Shown: positions 1 through 6,997 of the stretch, piece by piece
Layout of the letters: every line of letters begins with the position of its first letter
Numbering within the stretch: the stretch's first letter is position 1
From: Lamprocystis purpurea
GTDB lineage: Bacteria > Pseudomonadota > Gammaproteobacteria > Chromatiales > Chromatiaceae
Assembly (NCBI GenBank): GCA_020718945.1
Contig: DYRB01000150.1
Span: forward strand, 1 to 7,049
Direction of reading: 5' to 3'
Length of the DNA stretch: 7,049 bases
Position numbers and translations under genes: made by a program
Notes under the pieces: generated by a model
What the model saw: only the letters and a program-made list of their open reading frames with translations
What the model was told of the DNA's origin: nothing
Databases searched by the model: none

Positions 1-38
1 GCGCGGCGAACGGCGCGGCGAACGGCGCGGCGAACGGC
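1..38 (+). repeat. 12-bp in-frame tandem repeat (AANG)n
   Basis: The unit GGCGCGGCGAAC occurs three times in a row and continues left of the window edge. It is in frame and encodes Ala-Ala-Asn-Gly each time, giving a flexible low-complexity linker ahead of the Sel1 repeats. Because the unit is a multiple of three, slippage would change linker length without a frameshift. Confidence 0.85.
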
Positions 39-806
39 GCAACGCGGGCCGCAGCCCCGACCGATGCCCGTACCTACGAGGCCGCGCTCGCCTCCAGAAG
101 TTCCAAGGATCTGGTCGACTGGGCCGGGCGCTACGAGCACGGTGTTGGCGTCGAGCAGCACACCGGCCGCGCCGTGCGCCTGTACTGCAAGGCTGCGGAC
201 AAGGGTTTGGTGGAGGCCAAGTTCCAGCTCGGTCAGATCTTTGCCTTCGGCCGCGGCATCGAGCGCGACCCGGATCTAGCGGCCGCCTGGTTCCATGAGG
301 CGGCCAAGGCCAAGGACTCCAAGGCGGCCGACATGCTGCGGCTGCTCAAGGTCGAGGGCAAGCCCAAGCGTGCCGCGGCCTGCCCGCCCGAGGGCCAGCG
401 GACCTGGGTGGCAGGGAGGACCCACCCCGCCCGGGGCCCGGTGGCAGAAATGGTCCGCGCCATGGCCCCAAAATATGGCCTGGATGCCAACCTGGTGCTG
501 GCGGTCATTGAGGCGGAGTCCAACTTCAATCCCAAGGCCCAGTCCCCCAAGAACGCCCAGGGCCTGATGCAGCTCATCCCCGCCACGGCCGACCGCTTCG
601 GGGTCCAGGATGCCTGGGACCCGGAGCAGAACCTGCGCGGGGGCATGGCCTACCTGCGCTGGCTGCTGAAGTACTTCGAGGGCGATGTGGAATTGGCTTT
701 GGCCGGGTACAACGCCGGCGAAGGGGCCGTCACCCGCTATGGCGGGGTGCCTCCCTACGCCGAGACCCGCAGCTACGTGAGCCGCATCATCGGGCGTCTG
801 AACTGA
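1..806 (+). CDS. Sel1-repeat lytic transglycosylase (SLT/GH23), 5' end missing
   Basis: This is the 3' part of a gene read in the frame starting at base 3; its start lies left of the window. The visible 267 residues begin with three AANG repeats and an Ala-rich linker. Two Sel1-like repeats follow (about 99-350 nt), with the patterns WAGRYEHGVGV and LGQIFAFGRGIERDPDLAAAWF. A soluble lytic transglycosylase domain (about 441-800 nt) completes the protein. Its hallmarks are IEAESNFNPKA, with the likely catalytic Glu at 516-518, then GLMQLIPATADRFGV and ALAGYNAGEGAV. Family knowledge: GH23 transglycosylases cleave the MurNAc-GlcNAc bond of peptidoglycan, producing 1,6-anhydro ends, in the periplasm. 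Sel1 repeats are helical protein-binding modules, so here they may tether the enzyme to a partner (inference). An internal GTG at 174 could be called as a start, but the reading frame and the first Sel1 repeat continue upstream, so it is not the true start. No signal peptide can be assessed. Confidence 0.88.
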   Translation, partial: AANGAANGAANGATRAAAPTDARTYEAALASRSSKDLVDWAGRYEHGVGVEQHTGRAVRLYCKAADKGLVEAKFQLGQIFAFGRGIERDPDLAAAWFHEAAKAKDSKAADMLRLLKVEGKPKRAAACPPEGQRTWVAGRTHPARGPVAEMVRAMAPKYGLDANLVLAVIEAESNFNPKAQSPKNAQGLMQLIPATADRFGVQDAWDPEQNLRGGMAYLRWLLKYFEGDVELALAGYNAGEGAVTRYGGVPPYAETRSYVSRIIGRLN

Positions 807-854
807 TCCGGGCCTATTGCGCACCAATTCGGGGTCTCGGCGCCCCCTTTCGGT

Positions 855-863
855 GCCAAGCCC
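855..863. repeat. Left 9-bp direct repeat (probable target-site duplication)
   Basis: GCCAAGCCC directly abuts the left terminal inverted repeat of the 864-1037 element. The same nine bases abut the right end at 1038-1046. A perfect 9-bp match placed exactly at both borders is what a staggered-cut insertion leaves. Confidence 0.75.
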
Positions 864-913
864 CAGCAACTCCAAATTTGAGACCATCGTCAGGTGCCGA
901 GGCCGGGAGCACC

Positions 914-938
914 GTGGGAGCGCCGCCTCGGCGCGACC
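914..938 (+). repeat. REP-like hairpin, left copy
   Basis: GTGGGA precedes a perfect 6-bp stem GCGCCG (920-925), loop CCT, CGGCGC (929-934), then GACC. The layout of a GTGG/GTAG-type head plus a short GC hairpin resembles Pseudomonas REP units (general family knowledge). One stem pair differs from the right copy, with its partner base changed as well. Confidence 0.65.
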
Positions 939-977
939 GGGCGAAGCGCAGCGAGCCCGGGGACCACCACATTACAA

Positions 978-1002
978 GGTCGCGGCGAGGCGCCGCTCCC
1001 AC
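978..1002 (-). repeat. REP-like hairpin, right inverted copy
   Basis: On the minus strand this reads GTGGGA (1002-997), stem GCGGCG (996-991), loop CCT, CGCCGC (987-982), GACC. It is the mirror partner of the 914-938 unit, giving the head-to-head pair arrangement seen in BIME-type repeats. Confidence 0.65.
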
Positions 1003-1037
1003 GGGGGCCGATCTGGCCTCCAAATTTGGAATTGCTG

Positions 1038-1046
1038 GCCAAGCCC
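1038..1046. repeat. Right 9-bp direct repeat (probable target-site duplication)
   Basis: GCCAAGCCC follows immediately after the right terminal TTGCTG of the palindromic element and matches 855-863 perfectly. Confidence 0.75.
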
Positions 1047-1051
1047 GGGGC

Positions 1052-1082
1052 TTTACCCAGGTCGGTTTGCCAGTGGTAGACT
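1052..1082 (+). promoter_or_regulatory. Candidate icd promoter, extended -10
   Basis: TGGTAGACT (1074-1082) fits an extended -10 box (TGn plus a TATAAT-like hexamer). TTTACC (1052-1057) is a possible -35 at a long 19-bp spacing, so the extended -10 would carry most of the recognition. The predicted start near 1089 leaves a leader of about 29 nt before icd. The box lies only 5 bp downstream of the right-hand direct repeat of the mobile element. Motif matching only. Confidence 0.45.
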
Positions 1083-1117
1083 CTGGGCCTCCCAAGCCCC
1101 AGACCACAGGACCCAGC

Positions 1118-2374
<1,257 letters not shown>

Positions 2375-2378
2375 ATGC

Positions 2379-2410
2379 AAAAAGGGCCGCCGGGGCATAC
2401 CCGGCGGCCC
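2379..2410 (-). terminator. Rho-independent terminator of cspD
   Basis: A perfect 11-bp GC stem (2384-2394 with 2400-2410) encloses a 5-nt loop and is followed, on the minus strand, by five T (2383-2379). It sits about 37 nt beyond the cspD stop. On the plus strand no T run follows, so it serves cspD, although the hairpin could also protect the 3' end of icd mRNA. Two smaller hairpins lie between it and the gene: GCGCC/GGCGC (2414-2427) and a CTGGCC/GGCCAG stem just after. Confidence 0.88.
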
Positions 2411-2447
2411 TAGGCGCCGTTCGGCGCTGGCCTGCGTGCGGCCAGGC

Positions 2448-2654
2448 TCAGATCATCCGACTGACCTGGGCAGCGTGCAGCCCCTTCGGCCCCTCGGTGA
2501 TCTCAAACTCGACCTTTTGCCCTTCCTTCAGGGTTTTGTAGCCCTCCATGGTGATGGCCGAATAGTGCACGAAGACGTCCTCTTCGCGCCCGTCGGGCTT
2601 GACGAATCCGTAGCCCTTGGCATTGTTGAACCACTTGACAATACCGGTGTTCAT
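2448..2654 (-). CDS. cspD: Cold-shock-domain protein, CspD type
   Basis: This 68-residue protein is a single cold-shock domain (OB fold) that binds single-stranded RNA or DNA. It has both nucleic-acid motifs: RNP1 as KGYGFV inside KWFNNAKGYGFV, and RNP2 as DVFVHYSAI. Then comes EGYKTLKEGQKVEFEITEGP, which resembles E. coli CspD more than CspA. E. coli CspD (74 aa) is linked to stationary phase and inhibits replication; it has a short C-terminal tail that is absent here, so the exact role is less certain than the fold. The ATG at 2654 is the start: a strong GGAGGA lies at 2666-2661, six bases upstream. A GTG at 2660 directly touches that site and is too close to use. The gene is divergent from clpS, as in E. 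coli, and faces icd with its own terminator. Confidence 0.93.
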   Translation of the reverse strand: MNTGIVKWFNNAKGYGFVKPDGREEDVFVHYSAITMEGYKTLKEGQKVEFEITEGPKGLHAAQVSRMI

Positions 2655-2660
2655 TGGCAC

Positions 2661-2666
2661 TCCTCC
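2661..2666 (-). promoter_or_regulatory. cspD Shine-Dalgarno site
   Basis: GGAGGA on the minus strand is six bases ahead of the ATG at 2654. Its position excludes the in-frame GTG at 2660 as start and so trims two residues from the longest frame. Confidence 0.85.
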
Positions 2667-2751
2667 ACGGGTCCATCTTCTACTTGGTGGCAGTCATCTG
2701 GTTGTTGTTCGGCGCCGCGCCGCGGACCCGGCCGCAAACGCCTGGGGCCCA

Positions 2752-2779
2752 AGTATAGTGACATGATTTCTTTGGTCAA
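2752..2779 (-). promoter_or_regulatory. cspD sigma70-type promoter
   Basis: On the minus strand TTGACC (2779-2774) and TATACT (2757-2752) are separated by 16 bp, each one or two bases from consensus. This is the best promoter match in the window. A start near 2745 gives a leader of about 90 nt, as is common for cold-shock-domain genes. No classical cold box was recognised. Confidence 0.7.
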
Positions 2780-2842
2780 ATCCTCTTATGTCCAGACTGT
2801 GACTGGGGCTGATCCGGGGCCGCGGCTCGCCCGCCCGGCGCC

Positions 2843-2870
2843 TTGCGGGGCGGGAAATCGTCGCTATCTT
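2843..2870 (+). promoter_or_regulatory. Weak candidate clpS promoter
   Basis: TTGCGG (2843-2848) and TATCTT (2865-2870) lie 16 bp apart on the plus strand and would give a leader of about 38 nt. The -35 box is poor. A competing hexamer TAGACT lies at 2900-2905, which would place the start only a few bases before the clpS ATG. The GC-rich stem CCCGCCC (2830-2836) with GGGCGGG (2848-2854) overlaps the -35. Confidence 0.3.
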
Positions 2871-2914
2871 ATGTCGGCGCATCCGCCCCCGTTTTTGGCT
2901 AGACTCGGACACCT

Positions 2915-3238
2915 ATGAGCACCCAGGACCCCAATCGGCGACAGGAATCCGGACCCACCGTGGAGGAGGCGCGGCCCAAGCTCAAGCGGCCGCCCATGTT
3001 CAAAGTCTTGCTCCTGAACGACGACTACACTCCCATGGAGTTCGTCGTGCAGGTCTTGGAGACGTTTTTTGCCATGCCCCGCGACAAGGCGACCCACATC
3101 ATGCTTCACGTCCATACCCGCGGGGTGGGGGTATGCGGCGTCTTCACCCGGGACATCGCGGAGACCAAGGTCTCCCAGGTCACGGACTATTCCAGACAGC
3201 ACCAGCACCCGCTGATGTGCACCATGGAAGAGGCATGA
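2915..3238 (+). CDS. clpS: ATP-dependent Clp protease adaptor ClpS
   Basis: The 107-residue protein has the ClpS fold. ClpS recognises N-degron substrates (N-terminal Leu, Phe, Trp, Tyr) and hands them to ClpA for degradation by ClpAP. A flexible N-terminal tail (about 1-26), needed for delivery, precedes the core. The core starts at PPMFKVLLLNDDYTPMEFV. The N-end pocket residues are visible: N35, D36 and D37, with M41 as the gatekeeper and H67 in LHVHTRG. These correspond to E. coli N34, D35, D36, M40 and H66. The C-terminal part CGVFTRDIAETKV and HPLMCTMEEA also matches E. coli (106 aa). The ATG at 2915 gives family length. The Shine-Dalgarno match upstream is weak (CGGA at 2907-2910). clpA follows after 88 bp on the same strand with no terminator between, so co-transcription is likely. 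Confidence 0.97.
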   Translation: MSTQDPNRRQESGPTVEEARPKLKRPPMFKVLLLNDDYTPMEFVVQVLETFFAMPRDKATHIMLHVHTRGVGVCGVFTRDIAETKVSQVTDYSRQHQHPLMCTMEEA

Positions 3239-3326
3239 GCGTTGCGGTCGGGACTCAGGACCCAGGACCGAGAGCCAGCGCCGGCGCCGCGACAGTCTTC
3301 ACCTCCTTACAGGTCTTTAGGTCACC

Positions 3327-5588
3327 ATGCTTAGCAAAGAGCTCGAATTCTCGCTGAACCAGGCCTTCAAGGAGGCCCGCGCCAAGCGTCATGAGTACAT
3401 GACCGTGGAGCACCTGCTGCTGTCGCTCCTGGACAATCCCACGGCGGCCCGGGTCCTGCGCGCCTGCGGGGCAGATGCGGCGCGGCTGCGTAAGGAGATC
3501 GGCACTTTCATCGACGAGACCACGCCCCTGATCCAGGGCGAGGGCAACCGCGAGACCCAGCCGACGCTGGGCTTCCAGCGCGTCCTGCAGCGGGCCGTCT
3601 TCCATGTCCAGTCCGCCGGCAAGAAGGAAGTGTCCGGGGCCAATGTCTTGGTCGCCCTGTTCAGCGAGCAGGACTCCCAGGCGGTCTATCTGCTCAACCA
3701 GCAGGACATCACCCGACTGGACGTGGTCAATTTCATCTCCCACGGTATCTCCAAGGTCCCCGGCGAGAACCCGGGGGACGAGTCCCACGGCGGCGAGGCC
3801 GAGGAGGGGCGCGACGGTGAGAAGGAAGGGGCCTCGCCCCTGGAGAGCTTCGCCACCAACCTCAATCTGCTGGCCCAGCGCGGGCGCATCGACCCCCTGA
3901 TCGGGCGCGCCCCGGAGATCGAGCGCACCCTCCAGATCCTCTGTCGGCGGCGCAAGAACAACCCGCTGTTCGTCGGCGAGGCCGGGGTGGGCAAGACCGC
4001 TATCGCAGAAGGCCTGGCCAAGAAGATCGTCGACGGGGAGGTCCCGGAGGTCTTGGCGGATGCGGTGATCTACTCCCTGGACTTGGGTGGCCTGGTGGCC
4101 GGGACCAAGTACCGCGGCGACTTCGAGAAGCGCCTCAAGGCGGTGCTGGCCCAGTTGAAGCGACTGCCCCACGCCGTCCTGTTCATCGACGAGATCCACA
4201 CCATCATCGGCGCCGGTTCGGCCTCCGGCGGGGTCATGGACGCCTCCAACCTGATCAAGCCCTTCCTCGCCTCCGGCGATCTGCGCTGCATCGGCTCTAC
4301 CACCTACCAGGAGTACCGCGGCATTTTCGAGAAGGACCGGGCCCTGGCCCGCCGCTTCCAGAAGATCGACGTCAACGAGCCCTCCGTGGAGGAGACCGTC
4401 GAGATCCTCAAGGGCCTCAAGACCCGCTTTGAGGAGCACCATCAGGTCAGTTATACCCAGCCGGCCCTGCGCGCCGCCGCGGAACTATCGGCCAAGTACA
4501 TCAACGACCGCCACCTGCCGGACAAGGCCATCGACGTCATCGACGAGGCCGGGGCCAATGTCCAGCTCCGCCCGGCGGACAAGCGCAAGAAGCGCATCGA
4601 CGTGGCCGACGTGGAGGCCATAGTCGCCAAGATAGCGCGCATCCCGCCCAAGCGGGTCTCCACCTCCGACACCGAGGCCCTGCGCAACCTGGATCGGGAC
4701 CTGAAGATGGTGGTCTACGGCCAGGAAGAGGCCATAGACGCCCTGACCTCCGCCATCCGCATGAACCGCTCGGGGCTGGGCCAGGAGGAGAAGCCCATCG
4801 GCTCCTTCCTGTTCACCGGCCCCACCGGGGTGGGCAAGACCGAGGTCACCCGCCAGCTCGCCCGCATCCTGGGTATGGAGCTGATCCGCTTCGACATGTC
4901 CGAGTACATGGAGCGCCATACGGTCTCACGCCTGATCGGCGCCCCGCCCGGCTATGTCGGCTTCGACCAGGGCGGGCTGCTGACCGAGGAGATCAACAAG
5001 CACCCCCATGCCGTACTGTTGCTCGACGAGATCGAAAAGGCCCACCCGGACGTGTTCAACCTGCTACTCCAGGTCATGGACCACGGCACCCTCACCGACA
5101 ACAACGGGCGCAAGGCCGACTTCCGCAACGTGGTCCTGGTGATGACCACCAACGCCGGTGCCGCGGAGACCAGCCGCCGCTCCATCGGTTTTACCGAACA
5201 GGACCACGCCACCGACGGCATCGAGGCCCTCAAGCGCTTCTTCAGCCCGGAGTTCCGCAACCGCCTGGACGCCGTGGTCCAGTTCGGGTCCCTCACCCCA
5301 GCGACCATCGCCAGCGTGGTGGACAAGTTCATCTTCGAGCTGGAGCAGCAGCTCCTGGACAAGAAGGTCGCCCTGATGGTGGACGCGCAGGCCCGTGCCT
5401 GGATCGCCGAGAAGGGTTACGACCCGACCATGGGTGCCCGTCCTATGGCGCGGGTGATCCAGAACCACATCAAGAAGCCCCTGGCCAACGAGGTCCTGTT
5501 CGGCGAGCTGGCCGCCGGGGGCACGGTGCGGGTCTATGTGAAGGACGACAGCCTGGCCTTCGAGTTGAGTGACCGCAAGCCGCACTGA
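3327..5588 (+). CDS. clpA: AAA+ unfoldase subunit ClpA of ClpAP protease
   Basis: The 753-residue protein (E. coli 758) is the hexameric ATPase that unfolds proteins and threads them into ClpP. It has an N-domain (1 to about 145) that docks ClpS, starting MLSKELEFSLNQAF. A charged, Gly/Glu-rich linker (about 147-170) follows. The first AAA module has Walker A GEAGVGKT (217-224) and Walker B with D288-E289. The second has Walker A GPTGVGKT (498-505) and Walker B with D567-E568. The ClpP-docking loop is I620-G621-F622 in RRSIGFTEQ, where E. coli ClpA has IGL. Its presence separates ClpA from ClpB, and no ClpB middle coiled coil is present. AGG at 3319-3321 lies five bases before the ATG. No clpP is in this window. 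The gene converges with infA. Confidence 0.97.
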   Translation: MLSKELEFSLNQAFKEARAKRHEYMTVEHLLLSLLDNPTAARVLRACGADAARLRKEIGTFIDETTPLIQGEGNRETQPTLGFQRVLQRAVFHVQSAGKKEVSGANVLVALFSEQDSQAVYLLNQQDITRLDVVNFISHGISKVPGENPGDESHGGEAEEGRDGEKEGASPLESFATNLNLLAQRGRIDPLIGRAPEIERTLQILCRRRKNNPLFVGEAGVGKTAIAEGLAKKIVDGEVPEVLADAVIYSLDLGGLVAGTKYRGDFEKRLKAVLAQLKRLPHAVLFIDEIHTIIGAGSASGGVMDASNLIKPFLASGDLRCIGSTTYQEYRGIFEKDRALARRFQKIDVNEPSVEETVEILKGLKTRFEEHHQVSYTQPALRAAAELSAKYINDRHLPDKAIDVIDEAGANVQLRPADKRKKRIDVADVEAIVAKIARIPPKRVSTSDTEALRNLDRDLKMVVYGQEEAIDALTSAIRMNRSGLGQEEKPIGSFLFTGPTGVGKTEVTRQLARILGMELIRFDMSEYMERHTVSRLIGAPPGYVGFDQGGLLTEEINKHPHAVLLLDEIEKAHPDVFNLLLQVMDHGTLTDNNGRKADFRNVVLVMTTNAGAAETSRRSIGFTEQDHATDGIEALKRFFSPEFRNRLDAVVQFGSLTPATIASVVDKFIFELEQQLLDKKVALMVDAQARAWIAEKGYDPTMGARPMARVIQNHIKKPLANEVLFGELAAGGTVRVYVKDDSLAFELSDRKPH

Positions 5589-5630
5589 GCCGCAGCGGTT
5601 GGCGGACGAGCGGGCAGGAGTCACAGCCCC

Positions 5631-5670
5631 AGAGGGACCGGGGCAGGGAAAGACCGAGGGGGGGACAGAG
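5631..5670 (-). promoter_or_regulatory. C-rich, A-free tract; possible Rho-dependent end of infA transcript
   Basis: Read on the minus strand, these 40 nt contain 22 C, 12 T, 6 G and no A, about 50 nt past the infA stop. No hairpin with a T run exists in the 132-bp clpA-infA gap. C-over-G richness is typical of Rho loading sites, so Rho-dependent termination of infA is a reasonable guess, not a demonstrated site. Confidence 0.3.
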
Positions 5671-5720
5671 CGGCAGGCCTGGCGGCGGGGCCGCGGCTGG
5701 CGCCGAGTGCGGCGTCGAGG

Positions 5721-5939
5721 TCAGCGGGCGCGGTAGGTGATGCGGCCCTTGGTGAGGTCGTAAGGGGTGAGCTCTACCGTGACCTTGTCGCCGGTCAGGA
5801 TGCGGATATAGTGCTTGCGCATCTTTCCGGAGATGTGGGCGGTCACCACGTGACCGTTCTCGAGCTCCACCCGGAACACGGTATTGGGCAGGGTCTCTAC
5901 GACCGTGCCTTCCATCTGAATGACATCTTCTTTTGACAT
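5721..5939 (-). CDS. infA: Translation initiation factor IF-1
   Basis: This 72-residue protein is the same length as E. coli IF-1 and nearly identical through its core. IF-1 is an S1-like OB-fold protein that binds the ribosomal A site on 30S subunits and works with IF-2 and IF-3 in start-codon selection. Visible signatures are MSKEDVIQMEGTV, FRVELENGHVVTAHISGKMR, IRILTGDKVTVELTPYDL and the basic C-terminus. The ATG at 5939 is chosen from family length. The frame stays open 27 codons upstream to 6020, but that Arg-rich extension has no counterpart in IF-1. The Shine-Dalgarno match is poor. It lies 111 bp downstream of folD on the same strand, with its own candidate promoter in between, and converges with clpA as part of the common clpA-infA neighbourhood. 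Confidence 0.98.
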   Translation of the reverse strand: MSKEDVIQMEGTVVETLPNTVFRVELENGHVVTAHISGKMRKHYIRILTGDKVTVELTPYDLTKGRITYRAR

Positions 5940-5985
5940 GGACCGTCGGGCTATGTGGAGTGGGTTCCGGCTACGAAGCCGCGCA

Positions 5986-5994
5986 AGTCTAACA
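5986..5994 (-). promoter_or_regulatory. Candidate infA promoter, extended -10
   Basis: On the minus strand TGTTAGACT forms an extended -10 box, with a predicted start near 5979 and a leader of about 40 nt. No convincing -35 was found. The hexamer TAGACT is the same as that ahead of icd. Confidence 0.4.
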
Positions 5995-6050
5995 CATCGG
6001 CAGCGGGCGCGTGCCGCCAAGCCAAGGGCTCGCGGCGCCCAGGTGACGCC

Positions 6051-6914
6051 TCAACCCTGACCGGCGGCATGCAGTTCCGCGGCCTGCAAGGTATTCTCCA
6101 GCAGGCTCGCTATGGTCATGGGGCCGACACCGCCCGGGACCGGGGTGATCCAGGAGGCCCGCTCGCGGCAGGGTGCAAAATCCACGTCCCCCGCCAGGGT
6201 CCCGTCGGCCAGCCGGTTGATGCCCACGTCCACCACTATGGCCCCCTCCTTGACCCAGTCCGCGGGTACGAACCGGGGGCGCCCCACCGCGGCCACCAGG
6301 ATGTCGGCCCCACGGGCCTTGTCCGGCAGGTCCTTGGTACGGCTGTGGCTGATGGTGACGGTGCAGCGGGCCGCCAGTAACTCCAACGCCATGGGGCGGC
6401 CGACGATGTTGGACTGGCCGATGACCACCGCGTCCAACCCCTGGAGGCAGCGCCCGGTGCGGCCTAACAGGGTCATGACCCCCTTGGGTGTGCAGGGGCG
6501 CAGCAGCGGCAGGCGCAGGGCGAGGCGCCCGATGTTGTAGGGGTGAAAACCGTCCACGTCCTTGGTGGGCAGGATGCGCTCGATCACCGCCTCTTCGTCC
6601 AGGTGCCGGGGCAGTGGGAGCTGAACCAGGATGCCGTCGATCAGCGCGTCCCCATTAAGGGCGTCGATCAGGTCCAGCAGGGCATCTTGGGATGTGTCGG
6701 GGGGCAGTTCGTGCAGTTCCGAGTAGAAACCGACCTCCTCGCAGGCCCTGCGCTTGTTGCGCACATAGACCTGGGAGGCGGCATTGGCCCCGATCAGGAT
6801 CACCGCCAGCCCTGGGGGACGGTGGCCCTCGGCGACCCGGGCATCGAGCTGTGCCTTGATGTCGGCACGAATATCCGCCGCGATGGCCTTGCCATCGAGG
6901 ATCTGTCCGGCCAT
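6051..6914 (-). CDS. folD: Bifunctional methylenetetrahydrofolate dehydrogenase/cyclohydrolase
   Basis: The 287-residue protein (E. coli FolD 288) interconverts 5,10-methylene-, 5,10-methenyl- and 10-formyl-tetrahydrofolate with NADP in the cytosol, feeding purine synthesis and formyl-Met-tRNA. The catalytic region is intact: Y50 and K54 in SQVYVRNKRRACEEVGF, Q97 in DGILVQLPLP, and D120 in KDVDGFHPYN. The Rossmann part shows VVIGQSNIVGRPM, and the C-terminus has the signature ITPVPGGVGPMT. The ATG at 6914 is preferred because it gives family length (MAGQILDGKAIA) and has AGGGGG at 6924-6919. An in-frame ATG at 6956 would add 14 residues (MMPGFHDTHLAGGD) not typical of the family, though GGGA lies upstream of it too. 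infA follows downstream on the same strand. No hairpin terminator is seen between them, so some read-through is possible. Confidence 0.97.
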   Translation of the reverse strand: MAGQILDGKAIAADIRADIKAQLDARVAEGHRPPGLAVILIGANAASQVYVRNKRRACEEVGFYSELHELPPDTSQDALLDLIDALNGDALIDGILVQLPLPRHLDEEAVIERILPTKDVDGFHPYNIGRLALRLPLLRPCTPKGVMTLLGRTGRCLQGLDAVVIGQSNIVGRPMALELLAARCTVTISHSRTKDLPDKARGADILVAAVGRPRFVPADWVKEGAIVVDVGINRLADGTLAGDVDFAPCRERASWITPVPGGVGPMTIASLLENTLQAAELHAAGQG

Positions 6915-6997
6915 ATCGCCCCCTGCCAGATGCGTGTCGTGAAAGCCCGGCATCATAACATCCCAGTTCCCCTGCCGCAGTTGAGCCTTGGCCCGGT

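Larger units (their letters stand above)
864..1037. mobile_element. 174-bp palindromic MITE-like element with REP-type hairpins
   Basis: The ends are inverted copies: the left reads CAGCAACTCCAAATTTG, and the right, read on the minus strand, CAGCAATTCCAAATTTG. Inside each end lies a REP-like unit: GTGGGA, then a 6-bp stem with loop CCT, then GACC. These are at 914-938 (+) and 978-1002 (-). The centre (939-977) is a short spacer with its own small stem, GGGC to GCCC. The left arm is about 15 nt longer than the right and holds an extra hairpin, GGTGC (893-897) to GCACC (909-913). No transposase is encoded, so the element would need proteins supplied in trans. A 9-bp direct repeat flanks it exactly. 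Known background: MITEs are non-autonomous transposon derivatives, and REP elements are mobilised by RAYT (TnpA-REP) proteins. This sequence shows traits of both, and I cannot name its family. A second partial copy starts at 6998. Confidence 0.8.

Noticed and set aside
839..857. Hairpin GGCGCC/GGTGCC after the transglycosylase gene as a terminator
   Set aside because: The stem needs a G-T pair and no T run follows. It also overlaps the 9-bp direct repeat, so pairing may be coincidental.
2436..2918. A 160-codon plus-strand frame over cspD and the clpS upstream region
   Set aside because: It overlaps cspD in antisense and then runs through the divergent promoter region. No family resemblance and no convincing ribosome site.
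3301..3322. ACCT (3301-3304) able to pair with AGGT at 3311-3314 or 3319-3322, a possible RNA switch hiding the clpA ribosome site
   Set aside because: Only four base pairs either way; too weak to propose regulation.
3255..4442. A 395-codon open frame on the minus strand opposite clpA
   Set aside because: The product is low-complexity Gly/Asp/Leu-rich and complementary to a well-conserved gene, so it is a codon-bias shadow.
5940..6020. Arg-rich 27-codon extension of infA
   Set aside because: IF-1 is a fixed-length 72-residue protein, and the extension covers the probable infA promoter. The start at 5939 fits the family.
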